64,000 nt of DNA from Chamaea fasciata (Eukaryota; Chordata; Aves; Passeriformes; Sylviidae), in the NCBI GenBank assembly GCA_029207755.1, contig JARCOQ010000007.1, positions 45,217,656 through 45,281,655 on the forward strand. Reading direction: 5' to 3'. The translations under genes were made by a program, and so were the position numbers. The notes beneath the pieces were generated by a model. That model did no database searches and was not told where the DNA came from. It saw only the letters and a list, made by a program, of their open reading frames with translations. Positions 40,440 to 51,936 of the stretch are shown here, piece by piece (within the stretch, counting starts at the first letter, position 1; each line of letters starts with the position of its first letter).

Positions 40440-41190
40440 TTCTCATCCGAGATTCAGGTGGTTGAGAGTCTTTGCCCTCTGAAAGCCCAAGCCAGATGTA
40501 AGAACGAAACAGAGTCTTCAAGGTCTTGTTTTTCAAGATTTCTCATGTTGTTTATTATTTCATATCTTACAATGTTCTCTGTGCCCAGCCAAGGTCCACT
40601 CAGCAGCTGGGACACGAGACGACTTCCCCCGTGGTGGAACGTCGCAGACTTCTTATACGGATAATTACGTATTTCTTATTTACAATTTTGTGCCAATACC
40701 TATTACCTATACTAAACAGGTCATCTCTACTCTGACCCAATCTCTTTGAACTACTTTGTGCCACTGTCACAGCAGGAGATGGAGGCCAAGGGAGAAGAAG
40801 AAGAACCCAGGGCACTGCCCTAAATCCTCCAACTTGTCCCCATTCACCTCCATTCTAAGAACCCCAAAACTACAAAATTTTTTGCCCGGTGATAAACTAC
40901 ACGACTGTCTGTCACACCTTTCTGACTTGTAATTCCTCTCTCAGTGTTGGAAATTTTTCCCATGGGCTGATGTCAAAGACTGTGTCTTCCTGGGCTCTGT
41001 GCCAGGGTCTACTACAACCTCCCTGTACAGATTCCAAACTCCCTGTACAGATTCCAAACGCCCCTGTACAGATCTCAAACTCCCCTGTACAGATCTCAAA
41101 TCCTCTTGCTCGGGTCCCAGAACTCTCTGCTGAGGTCTGTGACCTTCCAGGGCAACCAAAGGGATGCCCTGGACTCCAACAAGCATCTTC
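40440..41190 (-). mobile_element. Solo-LTR-like endogenous retroviral relic, minus orientation
   Basis: On the minus strand this has LTR order: a U3 with four tandem 20-21-bp units (41021-41102), a TATA-like CCGTATAAGAAG near 40650, and an AATAAA at 40551-40556 about 100 bp further on. That spacing fits a short R region. The sequence resembles a bird LTR type I recall (CACTCAGCAGCTGGGACACG and CACACCTTTCTGACTTGTAA on the plus strand). No internal retroviral genes are next to it, so it is probably a solo LTR. Its edges and target duplication were not resolved. Confidence 0.6.
41021..41102. repeat. Four 20-21-bp tandem repeats within the LTR U3
   Basis: Units at 41021-41040, 41041-41060, 41061-41081 and 41082-41102 share CCCTGTACAGATYYCAAA. 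The first two have ATTCC and the last two ATCTC, so pairs duplicated separately or a pair was later converted. Each contains the palindrome TGTACA. Tandem repeats in U3 often serve as enhancers. Confidence 0.9.
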
Positions 41191-41386
41191 AAGCTCAGTA
41201 TCTGAAAGCAGTCCACTAGCTAAAGTGAATCATGAAAACCCTTTCGAATATATATTATTATAGCCATTTACAGATAATTTAATTGCTATATGGAATGGTC
41301 TAGCACCTCATCTAATTTCATGAGTATTCTCAATACAGTGAAAAGTGAAAATGAGGTTTTACAAAACATAACCACTTAATGAGGAG

Positions 41387-41414
<28 letters not shown>
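41387..41414. repeat. Poly-A tract, 28 nt
   Basis: An uninterrupted A run after GAGG and before GGGTAA, in intergenic DNA, with no recognised retroposon body beside it. Confidence 0.95.
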
Positions 41415-41417
<3 letters not shown>

Positions 41418-42696
41418 TAATTTTATGACCTAAGAACCCAGACTGGTATACTGAAAAACACTGTTGTTAAAGAAATAGTATAAGGATGAAGACATACACA
41501 TAATTGTAATTATGATTTTGCTTGATAGTATTATACCTATTATTCCAGCAGCTTATTCAATACTAAACCTTTGCATAAAACCACCCTCTCCCTCAATAAC
41601 TACAAACCTCTATAAATTATACATGCTGGAAATTTCATATCACTTTCTGGCAGTATAGCATCATCTTTTAATAATAATAAGTATCTCATTCTTGATTTTT
41701 AACAGTCCAAAAAGAATAAATCACTAAGGCTCTTCAATTTTTCATTTTGTGTAAGAACAGAAATTTATACCTGCCAATTTTACCTCATGCCTCAACATCC
41801 TTTTTCTGACTCCCATAATGCTCTTTGTCTTTTTTATCGTCATTCCACTGTCTTAAGAAGCACTGGTCAAAACTGAATTAAACATAGGTATGCTCATTAA
41901 AGACTTATTTCAACTTTATCTGCAAACCTTTTTTGCATTATTCTCAAGTGTTTTTAAACATCGCAATGCTTTTTGCTTCTTACATAAGTGGGCAAAGACG
42001 TTCACTCAAGCTAAACTACAGAAATGCTAGGAACTCATTGTTTGCCCATTTTTTGTAGAAAATTGTCAGAAACAGTGGTAGCAGTAATCACTTAAGTTGT
42101 GACAAGCTCTAAAACAAATGAGGTGATATTTAGTAGTAGTCTTTTAAACATATTTTTTTCTTCTTCAGAGTTGTAGCATATTCATGGCACATAGAACCTC
42201 ATTCTGCTTCACTGACTAAAGATATATATTTAAACAAGTGGGTTGTTTTTTTTTTTGTTTATGCAATGAACCAACTGATTTTGAGATACAGGGACCGGGA
42301 CTTTGTGCATGAGTATTCTTTAGGATTGTAGCTCTTTGTCATGAAGTTTTGCAAAATGAGTAATATTTCAGTTTTGGCTTTAGGGATGATGTCACTAAAA
42401 CAAACACACAGTGGTAGAAGGTGATCCAGCTGTTGCACACACTGGATACATAACAGTATGTATGCCAGCTGATACCATCTTTAGAGCTGGAGAGGCTGCC
42501 ATGGGAACTGACAACAGTAAACCAATATAGCTATACATTTTATTATATGACAAATGAGTTTTCAAATCAGTAACACTGCAGCATTCATAACACAGCAAAC
42601 ATGAGTTAGTTACCAGTAATGTATTCCTCCAAATCTTCTGGAATTCTACAGAAATGGCCAGTGAAATCTTCAAATGAAATTTACCAGTACTGCTTG

Positions 42697-42737
42697 CCCC
42701 CCACCCCCCCCACCCCCCCCAAAAGAAAAAAAAAAAA
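42697..42737. repeat. C-rich then A-rich tract
   Basis: C runs of 6, 8 and 8 separated by single A bases, followed directly by an A run broken by one G. The minus strand has matching G runs that could form a G-quadruplex. Confidence 0.9.
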
Positions 42738-44344
42738 CTTGCTTTATTTTAACTTTAATTGTAAATTAAATATTTTTATAGGCTCTAAAGTCTTTCAAGG
42801 AGCCTTGCATTTACTTCCATTTTATTTTGATCATGAATGCTTTGTTTTGTATCATATCTTCCTTCTCAGACATTTTATTCCACCTCAAAAATTGCTAATG
42901 TCCCTAAGACCAAGAACAACTAGGGCCACTTAAAATTTGCAATAAGCTTTAATCAGTCAAGCAACCTGTGTCTTGAATTGCTATCTCTTAAACCCTTTTA
43001 CTTATGAGATGTGATTAGAACACATTGTTAAGAATTAAATTACTACACCCCCAGCAAAATGAACAGAAATTCTTTTCCCATAACTTCCACTGCGGTGGAA
43101 AGAACCTCCTAATATTTTCTAATCCATGGTATTAATGTATAATTCACAGGGTACTTACTGAAGAGTGTGTTGCCTTATGGTTGTCAGGTGTCTTAGCCGT
43201 TCCCAGACGAAGGCTCTCATCTATCAGACATAGCAAGATTATGAAGTTTTATAACACAATGAAGGTTCTCTAGAAATCCTTCCATAGTTCTGAGCAAACT
43301 GAAAAAAGAAAATCTGGGAGAGAAACAAGGCTTGCCCAAACAAAGCAACCAAGCTCAAGGGGATACTAAATAGCTGGAAAACTGTGAACACAGTATAGCA
43401 AGGAGGAAAATTATCCAGGTAGGGAGAAGCCTGTTGGTTTGACCTCAGCACTCTGTAAGGATATGTTTTAAAGAAAGCAAAAACAAAGGACTTGCAGAAG
43501 TAATCAGTAAATGCAATAAAACCCAATAGGTTTATTAATCAAATAGAACCTGAGGGGTTTTTAGATGCAATTAACTAAAAAGGAGACAAAACATGTTTTC
43601 TTGATAGGTAAACTACAAGGACTGAAGTTATTAGTGATGATCCTGGAAAACCAATATTGAAAAACTTTTGATAGGATCATAGGACACTCTGTAAAATAGC
43701 TGGTTGTGCAAATGTGTGGGATGTAGGAATGACAGAAACTGAAAGGTATTGCCAATATATATTATAATTTGAAGAGTACTTACTAATACTGCAGATTTGT
43801 GGGGTACAGATCAGAAAACAATTGGTATTAGCACCACCAAGTGAAGAGGCATGCCTTGAAAAAGAAGAATTGTTGTTATGAAAAGCAGATGACACAGAAG
43901 TATGAGACATAGGAATATTAAATGAGCATGGAAAGTCTTAGAAAATAAAATTCATATCAACCAGGTTTAAGTTTCTACCACAGATCTTACTAGAACATAT
44001 GAAGGAAAACATGAACTGGGGTAATGGGAATGCTGACTTCTCAAAAGGGAACAGAAGAGCATGAGACTAATTCCACCTGAGACTAATACACAACATTGAT
44101 GTTTTGGTTTAGATAGACAGGTATTTGTCAGGGAAGACTGGAGTCTCTTTTGGAATGTATGCCCTTCCCTTTCTTACTTCCAAATTATTATAAATTTGCA
44201 ATTAAAAGGCTGTCAGGCAAAGATTTTGGGAATAAGTATAGCAGTTCTTTACGAGGGATATAAAAAATAGAAATGTTGCAGTACAGAAGAATAAGCCAGC
44301 AAACAAACAAACAAGAAATTCTAGAAAACACTGGAAGAGTCAGA

Positions 44345-44800
44345 AGTACAACCTGACACCCTGTTGGTCAGGGTGCTGGAAACAGTCTAAAAGTAAGCCC
44401 TCCTGGAGTGGCAGATGTGGTCCTGTTGGAAGCAGAGATGGTGCTGTGGAGCCAAGGGTCTAGAGATTGGTCCAGTTTTCTTTTGGGAGTCCCGTGGTAA
44501 CACTGGATGACTGTGACACTTGTGGCTCTTTTTATCTAGATGGAAATGGTTTGGCTCCTCCTCCCTGGGTAGAGCATCTCACAGTGGGATTATGTAATGT
44601 GTCATGTCATTGCTGAGCTTTAATGTCCCATTAACATAAGATATCCCCATGGAGCGAATGGGAGGGTGAGGAGAGATAAGAAAAAATGCCCCACTTGGTT
44701 TTAACAGCTGGCTTGTTATCAGAAAGGCAGCCGCCCCCTCTGTCCTGGAGTTACAACAGATAAAGAAAAAACACTTCCCCAAGTGGGTTTCAACAGATGG
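44345..44800. mobile_element. LTR-like endogenous retroviral relic
   Basis: The sequence resembles an avian LTR type I recall, with the landmarks GCCCTCCTGGAGTGGCAG, CTTTTTATCTAGATGGAAAT, GGTAGAGCATCTCACAGTGG, CATGTCATTGCTGAGCTTTA, TTTTAACAGCTGGCTTGTTA and AAAGGCAGCCGCCCCCTCTG in that order. It probably reads on the plus strand. It is diverged and no internal genes are adjacent, so a solo LTR is most likely. Family, orientation and edges are uncertain. Confidence 0.55.
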
Positions 44801-46051
44801 AATAGAAATGTTTGTTCTCTTTTTGGTTACAAAACCCAAGACAATTAACTGCATATACACTGCTCATGAATGTAAATTCTATGAAACCAAATTTTTGAGC
44901 AAACTTTAGAGGGCAGCAAGAAGAAATACATGCAACTTTTAAGACAGAGATTAAACATCTTATGAAAGAGATTTATATGAGGATGTTGTCTTTTATTAAA
45001 TAAACCTTTATAACACGTAAGACTTTCCATCCTAATTGTATTTTTCTTTCTTTCTAAATTATAGAACTGATTTGCTTACTCAGAATAAATTCAACTTCTA
45101 GTCTTGTGTGGAATTGCTAGACTACATTAAAGATATTCATGTTTAATACTAAAAATCACAGGCCCTACTGGCTTCTGTGACATTACCTTAGAGATAAATA
45201 TTATTGTACATTTAGGTCTCATCCATATAATGTAATCTGCAGTTCTGATATTTATTATTCAAAGGATAGATGCAATTTCTGTACCTACTGATCGTAAGCA
45301 CAGTGCAAGAACACTCATCTCAAAAATGCAGACAAATGCACTAACTCAAAATGCTTTCATTTTTACAACCAACTATGAATTACCATGATTCATACCGAGA
45401 CACCCAAATTCCTGTACACAAGGTCACAGGTGTCACTGACAAAGCTATAAATAGACCCTGAGCACCCTGGCCCTTGGGCCTGCAAAACATCCATCAAACT
45501 GAAGCTCCTTTCTTTCCTGATACATTTAACATGCAATGGACACAAGGGCCAAAAAAGGGTGCATATCAAATTTTAAACCAGTAAATTTCAGGTTCTGTCT
45601 AAATAGGAACATTGGATCTTCTTGAAATTTTATGTTATCAGTATAAGCATGAAAGTTTCGGGTATAGTAGATGGAGCAGTTTTCCTTCGAACATAACTTT
45701 TAGATAAAATGAAGTCCTAAAGAATATGACAGAAAGTACTTATTCTAATTCTTCCACAGACTTTTTTCTAAGTATTAATAAAATGATTCCACAGAAAAAC
45801 TACTCTTGAAGTATTTCATTGCAATTGTTAAACTCCACACACTCCATTTTGATTCTGACTCTTTTCTTGGCTATTGCTTTCTTTCACACACACTTACAAG
45901 TGGTTGATGTGACCAAAATTGCTACTAATGAAACTTTGCATGCCAGCTATTTTCTCAGTCTGTTTCCTTCATCTTCCAGTTTGTACAAACACACAGGCTT
46001 TTATGAAGTTTATGTATAAACATTGCAGTACCTTTTTAAGGATAAATAATA

Positions 46052-46062
46052 CCCCCCCCCCC
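46052..46062. repeat. Poly-C tract, 11 nt
   Basis: An uninterrupted C run in AT-rich intergenic DNA. Confidence 0.95.
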
Positions 46063-49000
46063 TTCTGAGCAGGAATCTAAGCCCATTTCTAGTAAAACTT
46101 TTTCACATTCATGAAGATACTGAAAATGCTTCAAAGTGTTTTGGAAAATAGTAGTATATCTGTGTGTCCCTTTGGAGGCAATTCTAAAGATACTCTTGAG
46201 AATTTCTCTTTTGGACCTTGACAAAGCTGGAAGAACTCACTTTAGCACAGAGAATCCCATTTATTCAATCATGTGCATGGATTAATGCATTGCCAGGTGA
46301 GGCTGAGCATGCTCTAGTAGCTGTGTAGAAAGTGGATCGGCCATGCAAAATGCCACAATGACATTCTTCTGTCTGCCTGACATGAGCTAGGTAGACAGAG
46401 ATGATCCATCCAGCCTAAGCAGGAATAGCTTCACTGAATTTACTGCAGTTGTATCATTTATATATGCCTAATCTGAGTCATAAGTTTCTGATCTTCACCG
46501 ACATATTAAAAAAGATTCATCCAGTTTCTCATTAGTTAGTATGAGTAACCATTTCTATGTATCACAGTAGGTAAATCAGTTAGAAAATAATGAATTTCCT
46601 ATGGTCTAGACAACAGAGTTATGAAATTTACTTGGGTTTTTTTAATTTTAAAATTCCAATATATTTCTTTAGTTATTCTAGTCTGCATTCTTTGATACCT
46701 AATAATTCAATTAAAGTTTTGAGAAAAGAACAGCCCTCAGCAGTCAGCCCTACTAAAGGACAGTTTGTCACCTACAAGCCTTCTGTCTGCAAACTTGCAT
46801 GGGAACAGTAGATAAACAGAAAATGACACAATATAAGGAGAAATAAAAGCAGATCTTGAGTCACCCCAGCTACTATATATTACATTACAGCTGAGAATAA
46901 CATCTCATACAATTTATACAGGGTTTTTCCTTGACACATCTAAAAATAGTTTTGTATCACAGTATAGATGCATTATAAAACTCTGTATAGATCTAAGGGA
47001 AAGAATAGTTGCACAGTGTAGATCTGTACAGCAGCTTCCTGAAGGGGTTTTTCTAGTAGTTATTCTATATATGCTGCAAGGGAGAGTTTTTATTCTAAGC
47101 TGATAAATTTTATGGCAGTTTAAAACTGTGTTCATAGAAACTTTTTATCATTATATATTCCTATAGTTGCCCTCATCTTCTTCATCACATTCCATCTTAT
47201 TTTAGGTTAGCTCCCTTATTGCATTCTAAATTACAAGGTATTAAAACTTACAGTTTTTAAGATATGGATCATCTCCTCTGAAGGTTGTTTTTTTGGTTTT
47301 TGGGGAGTTTTTTTGCATCACCTTTCCCACTGGAGCCCTAGCTTTAAAACAATCTATGACTACTGCTGCCATGCAGACAATAACAGAACAACTAAATGCA
47401 TTGCCATGAAGAAAGCGAAGGAGTCTGCAGCCCTGCCAAAACATATAACTCTCCATCATTTAGAAATCTGCAATGATATTTCAAGACTGCACATGATTTT
47501 AAATAACTTGAAGAACCATATGACCAAAGAACATGCAGCAAACACAAGGCAGAAAAGAACCTACCATCCCTCCTGGAAAAGTAATCCTTTAAAAAAATCC
47601 AAAACAAACCAAAAAAAGAAAACAACATATTTCAGTAGCTATTAAATCTTTTTTTTCTTTTTCCCCTCACACCAGCTGTCTGAAAGCTACTTCAGTTGTT
47701 TCAACACAAGAATTTCTTAAGTAGGTAGCAAAAGGAAACTGCTCAGCCACTCTGTTTAAATGCATTTAGAAGGTACTATGTCCTCTAATCTTTCAGGTAA
47801 ATGTTTTTATTTCCACATGGTTGTGGGGGAACAGACTGAAAAGTTGATAGTCTGAATGTGCCAGGTGGGAATTGCTGCAACTCAGTGACAGCCCTCTGAG
47901 AGCTGGAACAAAGGATTTGGAACACTGACACACAGATCCACAGGCAGGTGACAATCTGCACTGAGATAGGGCACTTATGCCAAATAAATACTCAAGTAAA
48001 CCCATGAGATTTATTTCCGTGATCAAGTACATATTGTGATGAATTTAGGACTTTGTAGAATACTCTGCGAATACTGTGAATAGCGGATCTGGTTGGTGGG
48101 CTGTTTCCTGCCTGCATGTGTATGCTCACTTGACCGATGTAAGGAAAAAGCAAACATGAAAGAAAATCAATGGCTTTGAAGAGGAGAAGACTCTCCAATG
48201 AACTGCAGATTTTAATTTTCCAGGGTACACACAAACTATTTTTCCAAGAAAGCCAAATCCTACAAAAGCAAAGTTCTGATGTTATAAACAGATTTCTGTC
48301 CCAAGTGAACAGTTAACTGTTTGAGGTCCTGCCAGACACATCATCTTTTTCAGAGGAATGGAAACTTGTCTGGGCTAAGCATGCAAAAGAAAGTGGACAT
48401 CTTATAGGGTATTTCCTTTTGTTTGGACATATTTCTCTCTGTGTTGGTTTGTTGCTGAATACTATGAACTGAAAATTTTCACAGCAATTAGGTGTCTACA
48501 TTGCATGATCAGAGGGCAGATGTAGTAGACAAGAAGGCAATTGTTCCCTAAGAGCCTGCCAGGGTGGGGACAGATGTCCATCTACACTTGGAAATGTGAC
48601 TCTCAAATTCCTGCTGCTTTCCTTCCCTCCCAGCGAAGGGTCGTTTCAAAACCATGTTCTGTTGTAATGCATTCTAAGGAAAAGGGGGAAATGCCAGCTG
48701 AAAAGGACAGACAGCAACAGTGATTGCTGTGTTTCCTCTTTTCGGATTGGGAAACGGCAAATCTTACAGGTTTTGACACGTTATTGCTCCTTCAATTTGT
48801 AAGACCTCTGCAGTGATCTGTGTAACTTATTTTGTACTTTTTTGAGTGGATCAAAATCCAGAACTGATTCCGTTTTAGTTAAGGTTTGGTTTTTTTGGTA
48901 TTTTTTTAGTTTAATGCATGTTATAGGACTTAATGTGCAGATCATTATAAAATTGCGTTACTTTTTTACACTCAAAATTTATATACTCTCACAGACCAAA

Positions 49001-49766
49001 GGGGGCCAAAAAGCCAGCAAAGACCTAAGGCCCATAAGTGAGACCAATCAGAAATACATGGAGCTTTGCTATGTGCTGCCAGTGGTGGTCAAAAATTTCA
49101 GAGAGAGGACATCTCTATGGCGCTGTGACTGCTGAATGAGAGGGAACAAATAGATATCTCTACATTCCCTCAGCGTTGCCTAGAAACCAGGGGGAATATT
49201 TCTAAAAATGCTTACTTACATTTATGTGTTTTAATTATCTACATGGTGGGAAAAAAGCATAGGAACAATATGGAAGAGACCATAAGAAATCTGTCATATG
49301 GGTTTGTACAGAACAGCCTAACACCATATTTTGAGTACTACAAACTGAGTATTTGGGAACCTGATAAAATTCAGAAAAGAAACAAACAAAAAAAAGTCTT
49401 TAAAAAGTATAGAAAGGTAAATATGAACAGTTTTTGTTGGGTTTTTTGAGGGGTTTTTTGTTTGTTTTTTGAAAAAGCAAACAGAGACAAGTGTTTTTTG
49501 TGACATGATCTCTGTAGTAGAGAGTATTACGGCCAACCACATAGAGATGAGAATTTTGTACACCTATTTTAATTCTCTCCAGTATCTTCAGGTATCTGAA
49601 ATGGAAACTGTTTAAAGACTATCTCTACCCTTAAAATCTGCAGATTTAATGATCTGAATTGTATCAAAGTATAAATCAGAGAACCTGAAACACAAGAACC
49701 ATGGTAACTAATTTCCTGAAGCCCTTTCCCCAAATCTCTAATTTTACACATGATCTGCTTCAGAGA

Positions 49767-49850
49767 AAAAAAAGCCAACAAAACAAATAAACAAAATAAA
49801 ACAAAACAAAAAATAAACGAACAAACAAATGAACAAAAACAAACAAAACC
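49767..49850. repeat. (CAAA)n-type A-rich simple repeat
   Basis: Degenerate tandem CAAA, TAAA and GAAC-like units. The minus-strand frames through it are strings of Phe, Cys, Val and Leu and are not a membrane protein. Confidence 0.85.
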
Positions 49851-51213
49851 CCCACCTAAACCCTTGCGTTGTGGTTTTCTGGTTTTGTAGATTTTTCCTG
49901 GCAAATATTTTCCAAGACATTGACCTCAAATCCAAGAGCCATAAAGAAAAATGACAAAATGTTATCAATTTAGTTTGGTTTGACATGAAGGTAAGGTGTT
50001 TGTGACCTTATGTTTGACAGTAGTTGAAATGTCATGGCAACTGATGCTTTTACATAAAAGCAGTCAGAAAGAGAGAGGACCACCAGAAGATGGAGGACTG
50101 ATGAGTTTCCAAGGCACATATTCCCTCCCCTGACCTCTCCCAGACAAATTTGACACCAACTACATTTAAGGATGATTTTACAGAAAAAAGAATTAGACTG
50201 CCAAAATGATCACTACAACATGAAGCACAGAAATTAAGGGCACATTGAAGGAGTACTTCATATAGCTAATTAGTATATCTAAATTTAAAAGTGACATCAC
50301 AACATTCAGTAGTCAGAATACTAGTGAAAAGCTTTTTGAAGTATTTGGTAGAGTCTACACAAAACACTGGGGTGGATAAACTACTGGTTTCATCCAGCAC
50401 GTATGTTTGTGTGACCAAGTGGGAGCATTGACTGAGGCAGACACAGAAAGTTGTTTTCAAGTAACATCCCCTTGATTTTGTTCTGATTTTGAACTACATT
50501 CAAAATAATTTTTCTAGCATTTAAGGTAGTGTAGCAAATCACATAAAACACTGTATTTAGCCAGTAATTAATACTAATTTCTAGATAGTGAATAGGAATG
50601 TCCCTCCATCTGGGACATGTACCCTTTTGTGACACGTCAGGCTGTGGAGGGGACTGCAGTACCCCTGAGCAGTCAGTGAGAAAAATCTTCACAGAAAAAG
50701 TACAAAAGCCCTCAGAGATTTCACATTAGGGAAAATAGCAACCTGTCAGACAAACTGAAAATACCATTCTATTGCTTCACCAGAAAGTTCAAATCCAGCA
50801 CATCGGCATGCACACATTAATCAGTGAGGGGATTAAAGGCTGCTTCTCAAAAGGTATTTTGTGGTTCATTTTTAAGGTACTGTTCGTTTTCAAAGACATT
50901 GAGATTAATTTCTTCAGTGTAACGCACTGGGGACGCTCTACGCTCTCGTTTTGTCACTCGTTCCCTGAAATATCAGCAATTTGCCGTAAACTTCTCCCGG
51001 GCATTCATTATTCTTCAACTTCCCGTCAAGTGACAAGAAAAAGGGCTTGGGTAATGAGGGCCCGTTCACCGACGGGGCCAAAACCTTCCCGGGGCTCCAA
51101 GGCCCCGCGGGAAGGGGGTTCGGGCCCTGCGGCCCCTCCCCTCCGCCAGCCCGGGCCGGGGCAGCGAGGGCGGCAGCGCCGGCCGCGGGCCCCGCGCCGC
51201 CCGCCGCGCTCCC

Positions 51214-51227
51214 GCCGCCATGGCAAC
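51214..51227 (+). promoter_or_regulatory. X-box-like RFX binding site
   Basis: The 14-mer GCCGCCATGGCAAC matches the X-box consensus GTHNYYATRRNAAC at 13 of 14 positions; only the second base (C for T) differs. It lies 119 bp upstream of the favoured SPATA7 start codon. RFX factors bind X-boxes close to the start of many ciliary genes, and SPATA7 is a ciliary gene, so the context fits. The right half-site GGCAAC is perfect. Binding is inferred, not shown. Confidence 0.55.
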
Positions 51228-51345
51228 GGCGAGGCGGGCCCCGCGGGCCCGGCCCGCGCCCCGCCCGCCCGCAGTGCGGGACGAACCGCCGCCGCCGCCG
51301 GGCCGAGCCCCGGCCGGAGCCGCCCCTTCAGGCCCGGCCGGGAGC

Positions 51346-51385
51346 ATGGGGCTGAAGAAGGAGAGCGGCGGCAAGCGGTGCCCAG
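51346..51385 (+). CDS. SPATA7: SPATA7 coding exon 1
   Basis: SPATA7 is a protein of the photoreceptor connecting cilium that works with RPGRIP1; human mutations cause Leber congenital amaurosis type 3 and retinitis pigmentosa. This exon runs from an ATG with A at -3 and G at +4 for 13 codons (MGLKKESGGKRCP) plus one G, to the donor CAG|GTGCGG. Its phase-1 end joins exon 2 in frame. The human first exon is similarly short and basic (MDGSRRVRA). The identity rests on exons 2-4; exon 1 itself is poorly conserved, and was chosen for CpG-island position, phase and length. An in-frame ATG at 51220 with a stronger Kozak context would add 42 mostly Pro/Arg/Ala residues, but it lies inside the X-box-like element, so I favour 51346. 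Confidence 0.7.
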
Positions 51386-51600
51386 GTGCGGGGGGCTCGG
51401 TGGGGGCTGCGGGAGGAGCGGGGCGCGCTGGCCGCGGCAGGGCGGGGGTTGCAGCCCGGGGGACGCGTTGCCTGCCGGCCTCCCCCGTCCCTGCGGCCGT
51501 CGGGGGGCGGGGCGCGGCCCGTCTCGCCGGAGGCTGGGGGCAGGCGGCGCCTCCGCCTTCCCGCCGGCGTGTGTGAGCGGGCACGGAGCCGGAACGGAGC

Positions 51601-51936
51601 CCGCGGGGCAGGGGATCCGCCCGGGCCGCCGTGGCTCCTGCAGCGGGGCAGAGGGGCCGCCCGAGCCGCCGTGGCTCCTGCAGCGGGGCAGGGGATCCGC
51701 CCGGGCCGCCGTGGCTCCTGCAGCGGGGCAGAGGGGCCGCCCGAGCGGCCGTGGCTCCTGCAACGGGGCAGGGGATCCGCCCGGGCCGCCGTGGCTCCTA
51801 CAGCGGGGCAGAGGGGCCGCCCGGACCGCCGTGGCTCCTGCAGCGGGGCAGGGGATCCGCCCGAGCCGCCGTGGCTCCTGCAGCGGGGCAGGGGATCCGC
51901 CCGAGCCGCCGTGGCTCCTGCAGCGGGGCTCGGGGG
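51601..51936. repeat. 40-bp GC-rich minisatellite, eight copies plus a partial, in SPATA7 intron 1
   Basis: Eight consecutive 40-bp units start at 51601, 51641, 51681, 51721, 51761, 51801, 51841 and 51881, with a ninth partial copy to about 51936. All share the core GCCGTGGCTCCTGCAGCGGG across the unit junction. Two variants alternate: A has GGGGATCCGC (a BamHI site) at unit positions 11-20 and B has GAGGGGCCGC. The order is A-B-A-B-A-B-A-A, an 80-bp higher-order period plus one extra A. Isolated substitutions occur in copies 4, 5 and 6. Because 40 is not a multiple of three, each strand reads as a 40-residue peptide repeat over 120 nt; this is not coding. Confidence 0.95.

Larger units (their letters stand above)
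41200..44330. other. Intergenic DNA between two LTR relics
   Basis: AT-rich, with a 28-nt poly-A (41387-41414) and a C-rich/A-rich tract (42697-42737). No gene or further element could be supported. Confidence 0.6.
44810..51010. other. Intergenic DNA upstream of SPATA7
   Basis: AT-rich spacer with an 11-nt poly-C (46052-46062), a (CAAA)n-like tract (49767-49850) and T/G-rich low-complexity DNA near 49430-49490. A TATA-like TATAAATAG occurs near 45447 without any recognisable downstream exon. No gene seen. Confidence 0.6.

Noticed and set aside
45440..45475. TATAAATAG with a GC-richer stretch after it, as a possible promoter
   Set aside because: No exon, splice donor or other promoter feature downstream; a single TATA match in AT-rich DNA is expected by chance.
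49569..49986. Phe/Leu/Cys-rich minus-strand frames resembling a membrane protein
   Set aside because: They are the translation of a CAAA-type simple repeat.
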